The notes under the pieces were generated by a model. That model searched no databases, was not told where the DNA came from, and saw only the letters and a list, made by a program, of their open reading frames with translations. The position numbers were made by a program, and so were the translations under genes. From the NCBI GenBank assembly GCA_016212795.1, contig JACRDT010000013.1, positions 23,357 through 87,356 on the forward strand: a stretch of 64,000 nt of DNA, written 5' to 3'. This document shows, one piece after another, positions 47,376-57,849 of the stretch. Numbering within the stretch: the first letter of the stretch is position 1; each line of letters starts with the position of its first letter. Source of the stretch: Elusimicrobiota bacterium. Lineage in GTDB: Bacteria; Elusimicrobiota; Elusimicrobia; UBA1565; UBA9628.

Positions 47376-49643
47376 ATGAAGCCAATACTGACGCGGTCCA
47401 TCCTGCTGGCGGCCGGCATCCTGTTCCTGGCGGGACACCCGGCCGTCGTGCGGCTCGCCGAGGGCCGGGAGGGGACGCCCCCCTCGACCGCGCAGGACGA
47501 AGCCGACCTCAATCGGATCGAGGCCGAGTCCCGCAGGCGCATCGAGGCCGTGCGCTCGGGCAAGGAGGAGGCCGCACCCCGGCCGGAACCCCGGCGCAAG
47601 GCCCAGGCTCCCGCCGCGGCCGACCGGCCCGCCCTCGACGCGGCCGCCCGGCCCGCGGTCCAAGGCCCCAAACGGGCCGTCCTCTACTTCAGCCCGACGC
47701 TCAGCGACAAGGACCTGAGCAATTTCCGCCAGCGCATGGTCTGGGAGCGCGAATTCCTGGAAGCCCAGGGCTACCAGGTCCTGGAGAAACCCTCCAGCGA
47801 GCAGGCCGTCCTCGACGACATCTGGGACGGGGTCGAAGCCATGTCCTTCTTCGGCCACGGCGGGACCGACCCGGCGACCGGGGGGAAAGCCCCGACCTTC
47901 GCCGGCCTTCCGGCCTCCAAATGGAGGAGCTCCATGTTCATGGACGCCCAGTCGCGGCTGGCCAAGGACCGCGGCCTCTCGGCCGGGGAATTCCAGCGCC
48001 GGGCCGAGGAGCGCTCCGGGAACTTCGGCCTCTCTTTGGTGCGCAACTACTCCTGCGACAGCTTCTCCAACCCCGACCTGGCGCGGCTCTTCGTCAAGCC
48101 GGGCGGGCTCTATTACGGAGCCAGCCAATCGCTCCTCTCCGGCCCGACCATGGATTCGATGCCCGCGTGCCTGCGCGGCGCGGCGTGCGCGTGCCTGCGC
48201 GGCGTCTACGACCTGACCGAGTACCGGGTCCCGGCCGACGGCGAAGACGCCTCCGGGCAGGCTCAGGCCCCCCCTCCCCAGGCGCGCAGGCCCGTCTCGG
48301 AGGAGGAGTGCGCGGCCCGCGCCGGCCACCTCATGGCGGTCGTCAAGGATTGGATGAAGAAGACGGGCCGGCAGGCCCACTACGACGCCGGGGCGTTCTT
48401 CCGCGGCATCGCGCCCGACGAGGCCGCGGGCCGCGTCATGGTCGCGCGTCACCTGGCCCTCGAGGACGGGACGGTCAAGCCGCTGCGCAGCGGCCGGGAG
48501 GCCGCGTTCTACGGGAAGCTCAAGGAGAAGCTGGCCTCCCTGCCCGCGGGCAACAAGCTCGGCATGGACGCCCTGCTCGAGCTCGGGCTCGACGCCTGCT
48601 CCCAGCCCGGGGGCTCCGCCAACATCCAGGAGACGCTCCTCACGGTCCACAACGTGATGCGCCTGCTCGCCCGCCCCCAGCAATGGAGCGGGCCGGGCAT
48701 GAAGGGCGACTACGGCCACCCAGCTTCCGACCCGGCCTCGCCGGTGCTGGAGGACCTCAGGGCCGCGGCGTCCTCGGGCGGGATGTCCATGGCGGCGCTC
48801 TTCGACCCGGGCCACGGCCCGTTCCAACCCCAGCCCGGGGCCCCGAACGCCGAGTGGAACGCGGGCGCCCACTACTACTACTGGATCGGCGCGCTGGGCA
48901 GGACCACGCTCGGGCCGGGCGCCGTGATCGGCGGGCTATGGAGCGAGATGCGGGCGAAGTCAGGCCAGAACGCGGGCGAGCAGGGCGCCTTCGAGCTCGG
49001 CCAGTTCGTGTGCGGCTCCATGTTCGGCAGCGAGGCGTTCAGGGAGCGCGACGGGCTCCTCAGCCCGGCCAAGGCCCCCGAGGCGCCGCCCAAGCCCGCG
49101 CCGAAGTTCCGCGTCTACCTGTTCCGGGTCTGGCCGCCCGACAGCCCCAAGGACGTCTCCCACCTCCTCTATCTGCGCATCGAGGACACGGGCAAGCCCG
49201 GCCTCTTCAAGTTCCCGGACGGGTCCGGAGGCTGGTATTGGAGGGTCGGCGAGGCCTCGGGCCCGTTCACCGACGAGGAGGGAGTCTGCGCCGTGCTGAG
49301 GGGCTACGGGGCCAGGAGCGTGAGCTACAACCTCGGCTGGGCGCCGCACATCGAGTGCCCCGAGGCCGGGCCGGTGAAGCCCCCGGCCGTCGAACTGCCC
49401 CGGGGCCCGCTCACCCGCGAGGACGACACGAACCGCGGCGGCGGCGACTTCAAGGACTTCGACCTCCCCTCCCCGGACCCGGAGCTCTGCCGCTCGGCCT
49501 GCGCCAAGGACGACCGGTGCTGGGCCTACACCTATGTCAAGCCGGGCGGCCAGGGCTCCAAGGCCCGCTGCTGGCTCAAGAACTCCGTGCAGTCGGGCCG
49601 GAAGGACGCCTGCTGCGTCTCGGGCGTAAGGGCCCAGCCCTGA
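47376..49643 (+). CDS. Secreted caspase-like (clan CD) protein with C-terminal PAN/Apple domain
   Basis: A 755-residue precursor. A signal peptide (RSILLAAGILFLAGHPAVV) and a charged linker precede a clan CD-like domain at ~95-290. There, AVLYFSPTLSDKD, the histidine in AMSFFGHGGTD and the cysteine in SLVRNYSCDSFSN make a plausible His/Cys dyad after consecutive strands, followed by GGLYYGASQS. A helical region of unknown type spans ~310-560. The last 80 residues look like a PAN_4/Apple domain (DFKDFDLPSPDPELCRSACA, DRCWAYTYVKPGG, KARCWLKN, DACCVSG). It is probably an exported or surface protease with a carbohydrate- or protein-binding end. TACGAT ends eight bases before the ATG, so it may be leaderless. 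Confidence 0.6.
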   Translation: MKPILTRSILLAAGILFLAGHPAVVRLAEGREGTPPSTAQDEADLNRIEAESRRRIEAVRSGKEEAAPRPEPRRKAQAPAAADRPALDAAARPAVQGPKRAVLYFSPTLSDKDLSNFRQRMVWEREFLEAQGYQVLEKPSSEQAVLDDIWDGVEAMSFFGHGGTDPATGGKAPTFAGLPASKWRSSMFMDAQSRLAKDRGLSAGEFQRRAEERSGNFGLSLVRNYSCDSFSNPDLARLFVKPGGLYYGASQSLLSGPTMDSMPACLRGAACACLRGVYDLTEYRVPADGEDASGQAQAPPPQARRPVSEEECAARAGHLMAVVKDWMKKTGRQAHYDAGAFFRGIAPDEAAGRVMVARHLALEDGTVKPLRSGREAAFYGKLKEKLASLPAGNKLGMDALLELGLDACSQPGGSANIQETLLTVHNVMRLLARPQQWSGPGMKGDYGHPASDPASPVLEDLRAAASSGGMSMAALFDPGHGPFQPQPGAPNAEWNAGAHYYYWIGALGRTTLGPGAVIGGLWSEMRAKSGQNAGEQGAFELGQFVCGSMFGSEAFRERDGLLSPAKAPEAPPKPAPKFRVYLFRVWPPDSPKDVSHLLYLRIEDTGKPGLFKFPDGSGGWYWRVGEASGPFTDEEGVCAVLRGYGARSVSYNLGWAPHIECPEAGPVKPPAVELPRGPLTREDDTNRGGGDFKDFDLPSPDPELCRSACAKDDRCWAYTYVKPGGQGSKARCWLKNSVQSGRKDACCVSGVRAQP

Positions 49644-49659
49644 CCCGGGCAAGCCAAGG

Positions 49660-49687
49660 CTTAAGGAATTGATAAGCGTTCCTTAAG
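49660..49687. promoter_or_regulatory. Inverted repeat upstream of the histidine kinase gene
   Basis: CTTAAGGAA (49660-49668) and TTCCTTAAG (49679-49687) are perfect 9-bp arms around a 10-base loop. A -10-like TATAGA lies at 49714-49719. It could be an operator for the kinase gene or a terminator for the gene before it, although no T tract follows. Confidence 0.5.
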
Positions 49688-49805
49688 GCGGACCCAAGCC
49701 CGTCGGCGCAGACTATAGAAGTACGGACGGCACCCCGCCCCGCCCTCCGGCGGGACGGGGCCGCCCTTGCCGGACGCGCCAGCATGACGGTCGGAGGCTC
49801 CACCC

Positions 49806-52025
<2,220 letters not shown>

Positions 52026-52048
52026 GGACGCCGCCCATGGAAAAGAAG

Positions 52049-52079
52049 GGCCGCCCGCACCACGAGGATGCGGGCGGCC
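52049..52079. terminator. Bidirectional terminator between kinase and cold-shock genes
   Basis: GGCCGCCCGCA (52049-52059) pairs with TGCGGGCGGCC (52069-52079), an 11-bp stem with a 9-base loop. TTTG follows on the plus strand and CTTCTTTTC on the minus strand, so it serves both convergent genes. Confidence 0.85.
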
Positions 52080-52095
52080 TTTGTACGGCTGTGGC

Positions 52096-52299
52096 TCAGA
52101 CCTTCCGAACGTTCCCGGCGCGAGGGCCCTTGTCGGACTGCTCCGTCGTGAACTCGACAGCCTGATTCTCGGCCAAAGTCTTGAACCCGTCCCCGGTGAT
52201 GGACGAGTGATGGACGAAAAGATCCTTGGAGCCGTCATCCGGCGTGATGAAGCCGAAGCCCTTCTGGTCGTTGAACCACTTCACTTTACCCGTAGGCAT
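52096..52299 (-). CDS. csp: Cold-shock protein, CspA family
   Basis: A 67-residue single OB-fold protein. [20 protein letters not shown] gives RNP1, LFVHHSSI gives RNP2, and [20 protein letters not shown] ends the fold, a typical bacterial cold-shock RNA chaperone that melts structured mRNA. GAGGAA lies about a dozen bases before the ATG. The leader of roughly 70 bases from -10 TACAAT (52379-52374) contains a small hairpin (CAGAC-GCAT-GTCTG), so leader-based control is possible. It ends at the terminator 52049-52079. Confidence 0.97.
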   Translation of the reverse strand: MPTGKVKWFNDQKGFGFITPDDGSKDLFVHHSSITGDGFKTLAENQAVEFTTEQSDKGPRAGNVRKV

Positions 52300-52404
52300 T
52301 TTCTTGGTATTCCTCTGTTTTACTTAGTGTGCAGACATGCGTCTGTGCTGGGAGATGACTTCTCTCCCCCTATATTGTAGCACGAGAATGGCGTCCTGCA
52401 GCAT

Positions 52405-52653
52405 GGAAAACGAAGAGCCCCGGCCTTCCGGGGCTCTCACGATGACGTCTGTCTCAACGACCGACCGGCAACCTCAACGACCATACGACCACGAACGGAC
52501 AGACGACCCACCGAACGAACGACGACACGAACGGACGACCGACCGATCCACCGAACACACGGACGACCGGACGAACGGCTCACGACCGACAATAAGGAGC
52601 ATAACCGAGAAATCGGTTTCGCGCAAGGCCCAGGAAAAAATATTCCAGGAGGG
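52405..52653 (-). ncRNA. Candidate noncoding trailer RNA of the tRNA-Cys transcript
   Basis: From the 3' end of tRNA-Cys the minus strand runs through an AT-rich step (52636-52650), a hairpin AACCGA-N4-TCGGTT, and about 160 bases that are nearly free of A and built of TCGT, TCGG and TCCG tetramers (about 52445-52600). It then meets a strong terminator (10-bp stem 52414-52437 and TCGTTTTCC). No coding potential is evident. The trailer may be processed away or be a stable RNA. Confidence 0.45.
52414..52437 (-). terminator. Rho-independent terminator of the tRNA-Cys transcript
   Basis: AGAGCCCCGG (52414-52423) and CCGGGGCTCT (52428-52437) form a perfect 10-bp stem with a 4-base loop. On the minus strand it is followed by TCGTTTT. 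It insulates the tRNA-Cys unit from the cold-shock promoter. Confidence 0.85.
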
Positions 52654-52727
52654 AGGTGCGAACGGGATTCGAACCCGTGAATAACGGTTTTGCAGACCGT
52701 CCCCTTGGACCACTTGGGTATCGCACC
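52654..52727 (-). tRNA. tRNA-Cys (anticodon GCA), CCA not encoded
   Basis: On the minus strand the acceptor GGTGCGA (52727-52721) pairs with TCGCACC (52661-52655), and the discriminator U is at 52654. The anticodon stem ACGGT/ACCGT encloses CTGCAAA. The T arm is ACGGG-TTCGAAT-CCCGT. The next bases are CCC and not CCA. Confidence 0.95.
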
Positions 52728-52749
52728 GATAAGGGGATGCGTCGACACG

Positions 52750-52779
52750 AGTATACATCTTGTCGGCCGCCGCCCTCAA
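52750..52779 (-). promoter_or_regulatory. Promoter of tRNA-Cys
   Basis: On the minus strand TTGAGG (52779-52774), an 18-base spacer and TATACT (52755-52750) lie about 22 bases before the tRNA 5' end. Confidence 0.65.
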
Positions 52780-52789
52780 CTGGGTGAGC

Positions 52790-55700
52790 CTACTTGGGCA
52801 GTTTCTTGAGCTGGGACCGCATGGCGGCGCGCACGGCGTCGTCGCCGGGCCGGCGGGGCCTGGCCAGGGCCGCGGCAAAGACCTCGCCGGCCGGCCCGGG
52901 CTGCCCGCGGCCCAGGAGGACCGAGCCCAGGCTCATGTAGGCGGTCATGAGGTCAGGGTCCAGGCGGATGGCTTCGCGCAGGTCGGCGATGGCCTCCTCC
53001 GCCCGGCCCGCGACCGCCCTGCTCACGCCCCGGTCGCACCTGTACTCGGCCCGTTCCGGATGCTCCCGCACCAGCAGGTCCAGGATGCCGACCGCCTCCA
53101 CCGGCCTGTCCGCTTGCTGGAACAGCAGGGCGAGCCGGTGGCGTTGGGCTTGCCCCAGCGCCGACTGGGAAGCGGCGGAGAGGCAAACCAGGGCCGTCCC
53201 TCGCCGGTCGACGGCCAACTCGCAGGCGGCGGCGTCCAGCAGAGACTCCCCCTTGGATAGGTGGAGGCGGGCCCGGACCGCGGCCGCTGGATCGCAGCGG
53301 CCCAGGCGGCCGTATAGCTCCGCAAGGCGGCGAAGTCCGCGCAGGTCCGTCACGCGCCCCGAGACCTTGTCCAGGACCCGGCCCGCGTCCTCCCGCCGGC
53401 CCAGGCCGGCGAGGAGCTCGGCCCGGTCGAGCGCGACGTCAGGGTCGCCGAGGGCGAGCATCGCGAGCTTGCCGTAGGCCGCCAGCGCCCGCTCGGGCTT
53501 GCCCGCCGCCTTGTAGCAGTCGGCGACGCGGCGCAGGTCGACGGCGCCGGACACCAGTCCCGCGGCGTTGTCCAGGGCGGCCAGGGCCTCCTTGACGCGG
53601 CCCGACCGGACGAGGAGCTCCGCCCGGCTGAGGGCGACGCCGGGGTCGCCGGGAGCGAGCCTCGAGAGCTTGTCGTAGGCCGTGAGCGCCCGCTCGGGCA
53701 GGCCGAGCTTGCCGTAAAGCTCGATGATGCGCCGCAAGCGGTCCTTGTCCTGGGCGAGCCCGGCCGCCTTGTCCAGGGCCCGCGCCGCTTCCTCCCGCCG
53801 GCCCAGGCCGGCGAGGAGCTCCGCCCGGCTGAAGGCGACGTCGGGGTCGCCGGGCGCGAAGCCGGAGAGCCTGTCGTAGGCCGCCAGCGCCCGCTCGGGC
53901 CGGCCGAGGGATTCGTAGCACGCGGCGACGCGCCTCAGCCCGGCCTCGTCCGCCGCGGCCCCGGCGGCCGTGTCCAGAGCGGCCAAGGCGTCCCGGCCCC
54001 GTCCCAGGGCCGCGAGGAGCTCGGCGCGGCCGAGCGCGACGCCGGGGTCGCCGGGGGCGAGCCTCGCGAGCTTGCCGTAGGCCGCCAGCGCCCGCTCGGG
54101 CCGGCCCAAGGCCTTGTAGGAACCGATGACGCGCAGCAGGATCCCCTGGTCGGCCGAGAGGTCCACTACCCTGTCGAGGACCCGCGCGCCGTCCTCCATC
54201 CTGCCCAGACGGCCCAGGAGTTCCGCGCGGCCGAGCGCGGCCTCATGGTCCTGCGCGGCGGGCCCCGCGAGGTCGTGGGCCTTCGCCAGCCCGGCCAGGG
54301 CCTCGTCGGTCCTGCCCAAGCGGCCGAGCAGCCCCGCCCGGACGAGCGCCACCTCGGGGTCCTCGGGCAGGAGGCCCGCGAGTTCCTCGTAGGCGGCCAG
54401 GGCCGCCGCGGGCCGGCTCCACGCGCCGGGAGAGCCGGCCGCTCGGCGCGCGCGGCGCGTATCGACCCCGCGCAGCTCCAGGAGCCGCGCGTGCTCGTCG
54501 AAGATGTCGCGGACGCCGGGAAGGCCTTCTCGCCCTTGAGCGGGCCGAGCCGCCAGCCGGGTCCTCAGCGAGTCCACGAGCAGGAACCTTTCGCCGACGC
54601 GGGCCGCCAGGCCGGCGCACCGCCGGCGCAAGACCTCGCTGTTCGGATAGCGCCCCAAGAGCGGCCTGAGCGTCTCCTCGGCCAGATGGGGCCGGTCCAA
54701 CCTCTCGTAGACGCCGGCGATGGCCAGGCCGTCCTCCAGGTCGAGGCTCGAGGCCGCGGCCCGGCGGAGGGCGTCGAGGGCGTCGGCAGGCCGGGCAACG
54801 GCCAGCAGGGAGGCCCTCTCGACGAGCAGGCCCGGCCAGGTCCGGACCCGGGACATGCCGTCGAGCAGCCGCAGGCGTTCCTCGGCGGGCAACGGACGCG
54901 CGAGCTCGAGCAGCTTGATTCCCAGCGCCTTGTCCGCCCCGGCCAGGCGCGACTGCGCCTCTTGCTCCAGGGGAGTCCTCGTCCTCCTGACCAGCGTGCC
55001 CTTGGTCGGGCCCCGGAGGCCCTCGAGCCGAGCCCACGCGCCGGCGGCAGCCTGGAGGTCCCCTCGCCGCAGGAGCCGGAGCAGCTCGATCTCCCCGGCC
55101 GCCTCGTCGCCGGCCAGCCTGGCCAGGTCCCGCGCCGCGGAGGGCGTCATCCTATCCCGCAGGGTCAGGACCCAGGCGCGGGCATAGGCGATCAAGTAGC
55201 TGTCCCCGCCCAGCGACGCGGCCCGCTCGAAGTCCGACCCGGCCGCGTCGAGGCGCCCCTGCTCTAGGTTCCTCATGCCGCGGAAGTAGACGGGCAGCGG
55301 GTCGAGCGGGCTGCGGCTGATGGCCCCTTCGAACGCGGCCCACCCCGACGACGCGCGGCCGGGATAGACCCACGCCAACCGGAGGACCACCAGGCCCGCG
55401 GCCAGCGCGGCGGCCAGATACGGCCACGCCAGGCCCAGGCCCGGGCGCCCGCCCTCCCGGCGGCCGGCGCCCGACGCCTCCAGCGCGCCGCACCCGGCCA
55501 GGACGAGCATCACGGGCCAGACCGGCTCGAAATAGGTCGTCTCGACCGACATCAGGCAATGTATTCCCAGGTAGTAAGCGAGCAGGAAAGACACCTCCGC
55601 GTGCTCGCGCCGCCTGCGGCAGACCCAGGCCGACAGCGCCCACAACGCGATGATCACCGGATGAAAGCCCGCCACGTACCACGCGCGCTGCGCCACGGCG

Positions 55701-56533
55701 GCGGCGTAGCGGACCGGATGGCGCAGCACCTCGCCGGCCGCCCACCGCATGACGTCGTCCTCCGGACCGATGCCCGCCAGGGCGAAATAGTCCCCTTCCA
55801 CGGTGGGCACCAGTCCCAGCGCGCCGGTCGTCACGTTGCAGTCCGCCCGGCCCGACTCGAAGGGCGAGAACCCCCCGCCGAGCCTCCAGTTCATCACGGC
55901 CCAGGGCGCCAGCACCGCGACAGGCGCCAGCGCCAGGACCGCCGCGGCCAGCCACCGCCCCGCCGCGCGCCTTTCCCGCCAACAGCCGGCCGCGGCCAGC
56001 GCCGGGGCGAACAAGAACAGCGGCGAGCGGCACAGGAGGCTGACGCCGATGGCCGCGCCCGCCACGGCGCCGCGCCACGGCGTCGGCGAACCCGCGCGCC
56101 AGGCCACCAGGACGGCGACCAGGAGGAACAGGACGCGGTAGAGCCGCATCTCGTCGAGCGTCGAACGGTAGGCGTCCAGCGGCAGGCTCGTCAGGACCGC
56201 CGATGCCAGCCCTCCCGCCGGGCCGCAGAGCGCGCAGCCCAGCTGGAAGCCCAGGACCGGGACCGCGACGCCGACCAGGGCCTCGGCCGCCGCCTTCAGC
56301 CGGGGCCTGGCCTGGCAGAGCGAGACCGTCACGTTGGCCAGCGGCATGTCCCGGGAGACGAGCGCCTCCGAAGGCAGGCCGTGCACGAGCAGCGCGCCGC
56401 TGGCCAGGCACCTCTCTTGTCCCAGGCTCCTGGGATACCAGCGCAGCCACAGGCCCATGGAGGCCGCTAGGGCGATGACCCCCAGGACGAGCGTGCGCCT
56501 CTCGGGATTCACCGACGGCATCGGGGAAGGCAT
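52790..56533 (-). CDS. Large membrane glycosyltransferase-like protein with TPR array
   Basis: A 1247-residue protein. The N-terminal ~410 residues have about ten membrane helices and a GT-C-like pattern (LPLDAYRSTLDEMRLYRVLF, LAPWAVMNWRLGGGFSPFES, FEPVWPVMLVLAGCG). The remainder is a long TPR-type helical repeat region with units such as GRPERALAAYDRLSGFAPGD plus AELLAGLGRREEAARALDKA. Five units (53411-54415) have diverged little at the DNA level and keep an exact 201-bp (67-residue) period, so they arose by recent duplication. It may glycosylate exported substrates held by the TPR part. I chose ATG 56533; ATG 56521 (MPSVNPERR) is possible. Confidence 0.6.
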   Translation of the reverse strand: MPSPMPSVNPERRTLVLGVIALAASMGLWLRWYPRSLGQERCLASGALLVHGLPSEALVSRDMPLANVTVSLCQARPRLKAAAEALVGVAVPVLGFQLGCALCGPAGGLASAVLTSLPLDAYRSTLDEMRLYRVLFLLVAVLVAWRAGSPTPWRGAVAGAAIGVSLLCRSPLFLFAPALAAAGCWRERRAAGRWLAAAVLALAPVAVLAPWAVMNWRLGGGFSPFESGRADCNVTTGALGLVPTVEGDYFALAGIGPEDDVMRWAAGEVLRHPVRYAAAVAQRAWYVAGFHPVIIALWALSAWVCRRRREHAEVSFLLAYYLGIHCLMSVETTYFEPVWPVMLVLAGCGALEASGAGRREGGRPGLGLAWPYLAAALAAGLVVLRLAWVYPGRASSGWAAFEGAISRSPLDPLPVYFRGMRNLEQGRLDAAGSDFERAASLGGDSYLIAYARAWVLTLRDRMTPSAARDLARLAGDEAAGEIELLRLLRRGDLQAAAGAWARLEGLRGPTKGTLVRRTRTPLEQEAQSRLAGADKALGIKLLELARPLPAEERLRLLDGMSRVRTWPGLLVERASLLAVARPADALDALRRAAASSLDLEDGLAIAGVYERLDRPHLAEETLRPLLGRYPNSEVLRRRCAGLAARVGERFLLVDSLRTRLAARPAQGREGLPGVRDIFDEHARLLELRGVDTRRARRAAGSPGAWSRPAAALAAYEELAGLLPEDPEVALVRAGLLGRLGRTDEALAGLAKAHDLAGPAAQDHEAALGRAELLGRLGRMEDGARVLDRVVDLSADQGILLRVIGSYKALGRPERALAAYGKLARLAPGDPGVALGRAELLAALGRGRDALAALDTAAGAAADEAGLRRVAACYESLGRPERALAAYDRLSGFAPGDPDVAFSRAELLAGLGRREEAARALDKAAGLAQDKDRLRRIIELYGKLGLPERALTAYDKLSRLAPGDPGVALSRAELLVRSGRVKEALAALDNAAGLVSGAVDLRRVADCYKAAGKPERALAAYGKLAMLALGDPDVALDRAELLAGLGRREDAGRVLDKVSGRVTDLRGLRRLAELYGRLGRCDPAAAVRARLHLSKGESLLDAAACELAVDRRGTALVCLSAASQSALGQAQRHRLALLFQQADRPVEAVGILDLLVREHPERAEYRCDRGVSRAVAGRAEEAIADLREAIRLDPDLMTAYMSLGSVLLGRGQPGPAGEVFAAALARPRRPGDDAVRAAMRSQLKKLPK
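53411..54415 (-). repeat. Tandem 201-bp repeats encoding 67-residue TPR units
   Basis: The landmark GAGGAGCTC-like block recurs at 53411, 53612, 53813, 54014 and 54215, each exactly 201 bp apart. The next related block, at 54326, breaks the period. The repeats can expand or contract in frame. Confidence 0.85.
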
Positions 56534-56569
56534 GATATCATTTCTCGCGCGGGACCGCGCCCGGGGCGT

Positions 56570-56598
56570 TTGACCTCTTCCGTCGGAGAGTGTACAAT
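56570..56598 (+). promoter_or_regulatory. Promoter of the small Cys/Gly-rich protein gene
   Basis: TTGACC (56570-56575) and TACAAT (56593-56598) with a 17-base spacer. Ribosome site GGAGG (56616-56620) is followed by ATG 56625. It is divergent from the TPR protein gene. Confidence 0.8.
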
Positions 56599-56624
56599 CT
56601 TTGGGAGCGCATCCTGGAGGTCCC

Positions 56625-56864
56625 ATGCCCAAGAGCAAGCACGCCAAGCAGCCGGAACAGCCGAAGGCCGGGAGCATCACCGGCTCCTACGTCTACGACC
56701 CGAAGCTCGGGAAGGTCGTGAAGGTCTCCGACCGCGTCCCGGGGGTGTCCTCCAAAGGCGGCAAGGACTTCCCCTGCGGGGCCGACTCCTCGGGCGGGGA
56801 CCTCCCGTGCGGCCAAGGCGGCTGCGACGGCGGCTCCTGCGGCATGGGCGGCTTCGACGAATGA
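56625..56864 (+). CDS. Small Cys/Gly-rich protein of unknown function
   Basis: A 79-residue protein. It has a basic start (MPKSKHAKQPEQPKAG), a middle with SITGSYVYDPKLGKVVKVSD and a C-terminal stretch with four cysteines separated by glycine, serine and acidic residues (FPCGADSSGGDLPCGQGG, then CDGGSCGMGG). The cysteines could bind zinc or another metal. A TTGACC-17-TACAAT promoter and GGAGGT ribosome site make it a convincing gene. I recognise no family, although the KLGKVVKVS segment and Cys tail recall small zinc-ribbon proteins. It is followed by element A copy 4. Confidence 0.6.
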   Translation: MPKSKHAKQPEQPKAGSITGSYVYDPKLGKVVKVSDRVPGVSSKGGKDFPCGADSSGGDLPCGQGGCDGGSCGMGGFDE

Positions 56865-56881
56865 GGCGGGCGGGCCTGCCC

Positions 56882-56942
56882 GCGCCCGGCGTCCTTGGCG
56901 CGGGCGTGCCGCTTCGATCTGAACGGGAACGCGGCCTGCCCG
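56882..56942 (+). repeat. Dispersed element A, copy 4 (intergenic, at a start codon)
   Basis: The only copy outside coding sequence. Perfect 10-bp direct repeats CCTGCCCGCG at 56875-56884 and 56935-56944 are 60 bp apart. The last G of the right repeat is the first base of the GTG start codon of the next gene (56944). Confidence 0.85.
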
Positions 56943-56943
56943 C

Positions 56944-57849
56944 GTGAAACCCCGGTTCCTCCTCGAATACGCCGGCGTCAGGCTCCTCGACCTCGTCCTC
57001 TCCCTCCTGAGCTGGGAATCCTGCCAGGCGATCGGCGCCTTCGCGGGCAGGGCCGCGGCGCGGCTCGGCCGGCGCCGGTGGGCCATGACCGTCGCCAACG
57101 TGGCCTCGGCCTTCCCGGGCAAGCCCCCCGAGGAGCGCGAGGCCATCGCCCTCCAGGCCTGGGAGAACGCGGGCCGCATCGCGGCCGAGTTCTGCCGCAG
57201 CCGCCACCTAGCCAAAGACGAGCTCCTGGAACGGGTGCGCTTCGAGAACCTCGAGCTCGTGGACAGCATGCTGGCCGAGGGCAAGGGCGTCGTCCACAAC
57301 ATCGGGCACCTGGGCAACTGGGAGGTGGGCGGGGTCGCGTTCACGGCCCTGGGCTATCCGCTCGGCGTGGTGGGCCGGGTGATGCGCAACCCCCTCCTCG
57401 ACCGCTGGATCAACGAGACCCGCGGCCGCTTCGGCGAGTCGGTGTTCGCCCACCGCAACCCCTTCTTCCAGGTCGTGCGCTGGCTCAAGGGAGGCAAGCT
57501 CACCGCCATCCTCATCGACCACAACCTCCACCAGGGCGGCATCTTCGTGCCGTTCTTCGGCAGGCCGGCCGCGACCTCGACGCTCAGCGGCCTGCTGGCG
57601 GTGAAGCTCGGCTGCCCGATCGTCTCGACCCGGGTGCGCCGGGAGGGCGCCGGGCTGGTCGTCAGCTTCCACGGCCCCCTGCGCGCCGCCGAGGGCGCCG
57701 ACCCCGAGGCCGAGGCGGCCAGGCTGACGGCCGAGATGACCAACGCCATCGAGGGCTTCGTCCGGGAGCGTCCCGGCGAATGGCTCTGGGGGCACAACAG
57801 GTGGAAAAGGGCCCGCGAGGCGCCGGGACCGGGCGGCCGGGCCGGATGA
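56944..57849 (+). CDS. lpxL: Lipid A biosynthesis acyltransferase, LpxL/HtrB family
   Basis: A 301-residue inner-membrane-associated acyltransferase. An N-terminal hydrophobic helix (GVRLLDLVLSLLSW) precedes the catalytic HxxxxD/E-type motif IGHLGNWEVGG (~118-128). Further motifs are GRVMRNPLLDRWINETRG, ILIDHNLHQGGIFVPFFGRP and the C-terminal RPGEWLWGHNRWK. It transfers an acyl chain to the lipid A precursor, so the cell should have lipopolysaccharide. The only fitting start is GTG 56944, inside the right end of element A, with no clear ribosome site. The insertion may therefore have changed how this gene is translated. It overlaps the next gene by ATGA. Confidence 0.85.
   Translation: MKPRFLLEYAGVRLLDLVLSLLSWESCQAIGAFAGRAAARLGRRRWAMTVANVASAFPGKPPEEREAIALQAWENAGRIAAEFCRSRHLAKDELLERVRFENLELVDSMLAEGKGVVHNIGHLGNWEVGGVAFTALGYPLGVVGRVMRNPLLDRWINETRGRFGESVFAHRNPFFQVVRWLKGGKLTAILIDHNLHQGGIFVPFFGRPAATSTLSGLLAVKLGCPIVSTRVRREGAGLVVSFHGPLRAAEGADPEAEAARLTAEMTNAIEGFVRERPGEWLWGHNRWKRAREAPGPGGRAG

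Noticed and set aside
52337..52684. Plus-strand frame rich in Thr, Asp and Arg
   Set aside because: It is translation of the TCGN-type simple repeat and ends in tRNA-Cys; no ribosome site or homology pattern.
53411..54415. CRISPR-like regular repeats
   Set aside because: The 201-bp units have no spacers, are in frame and encode TPR helices.
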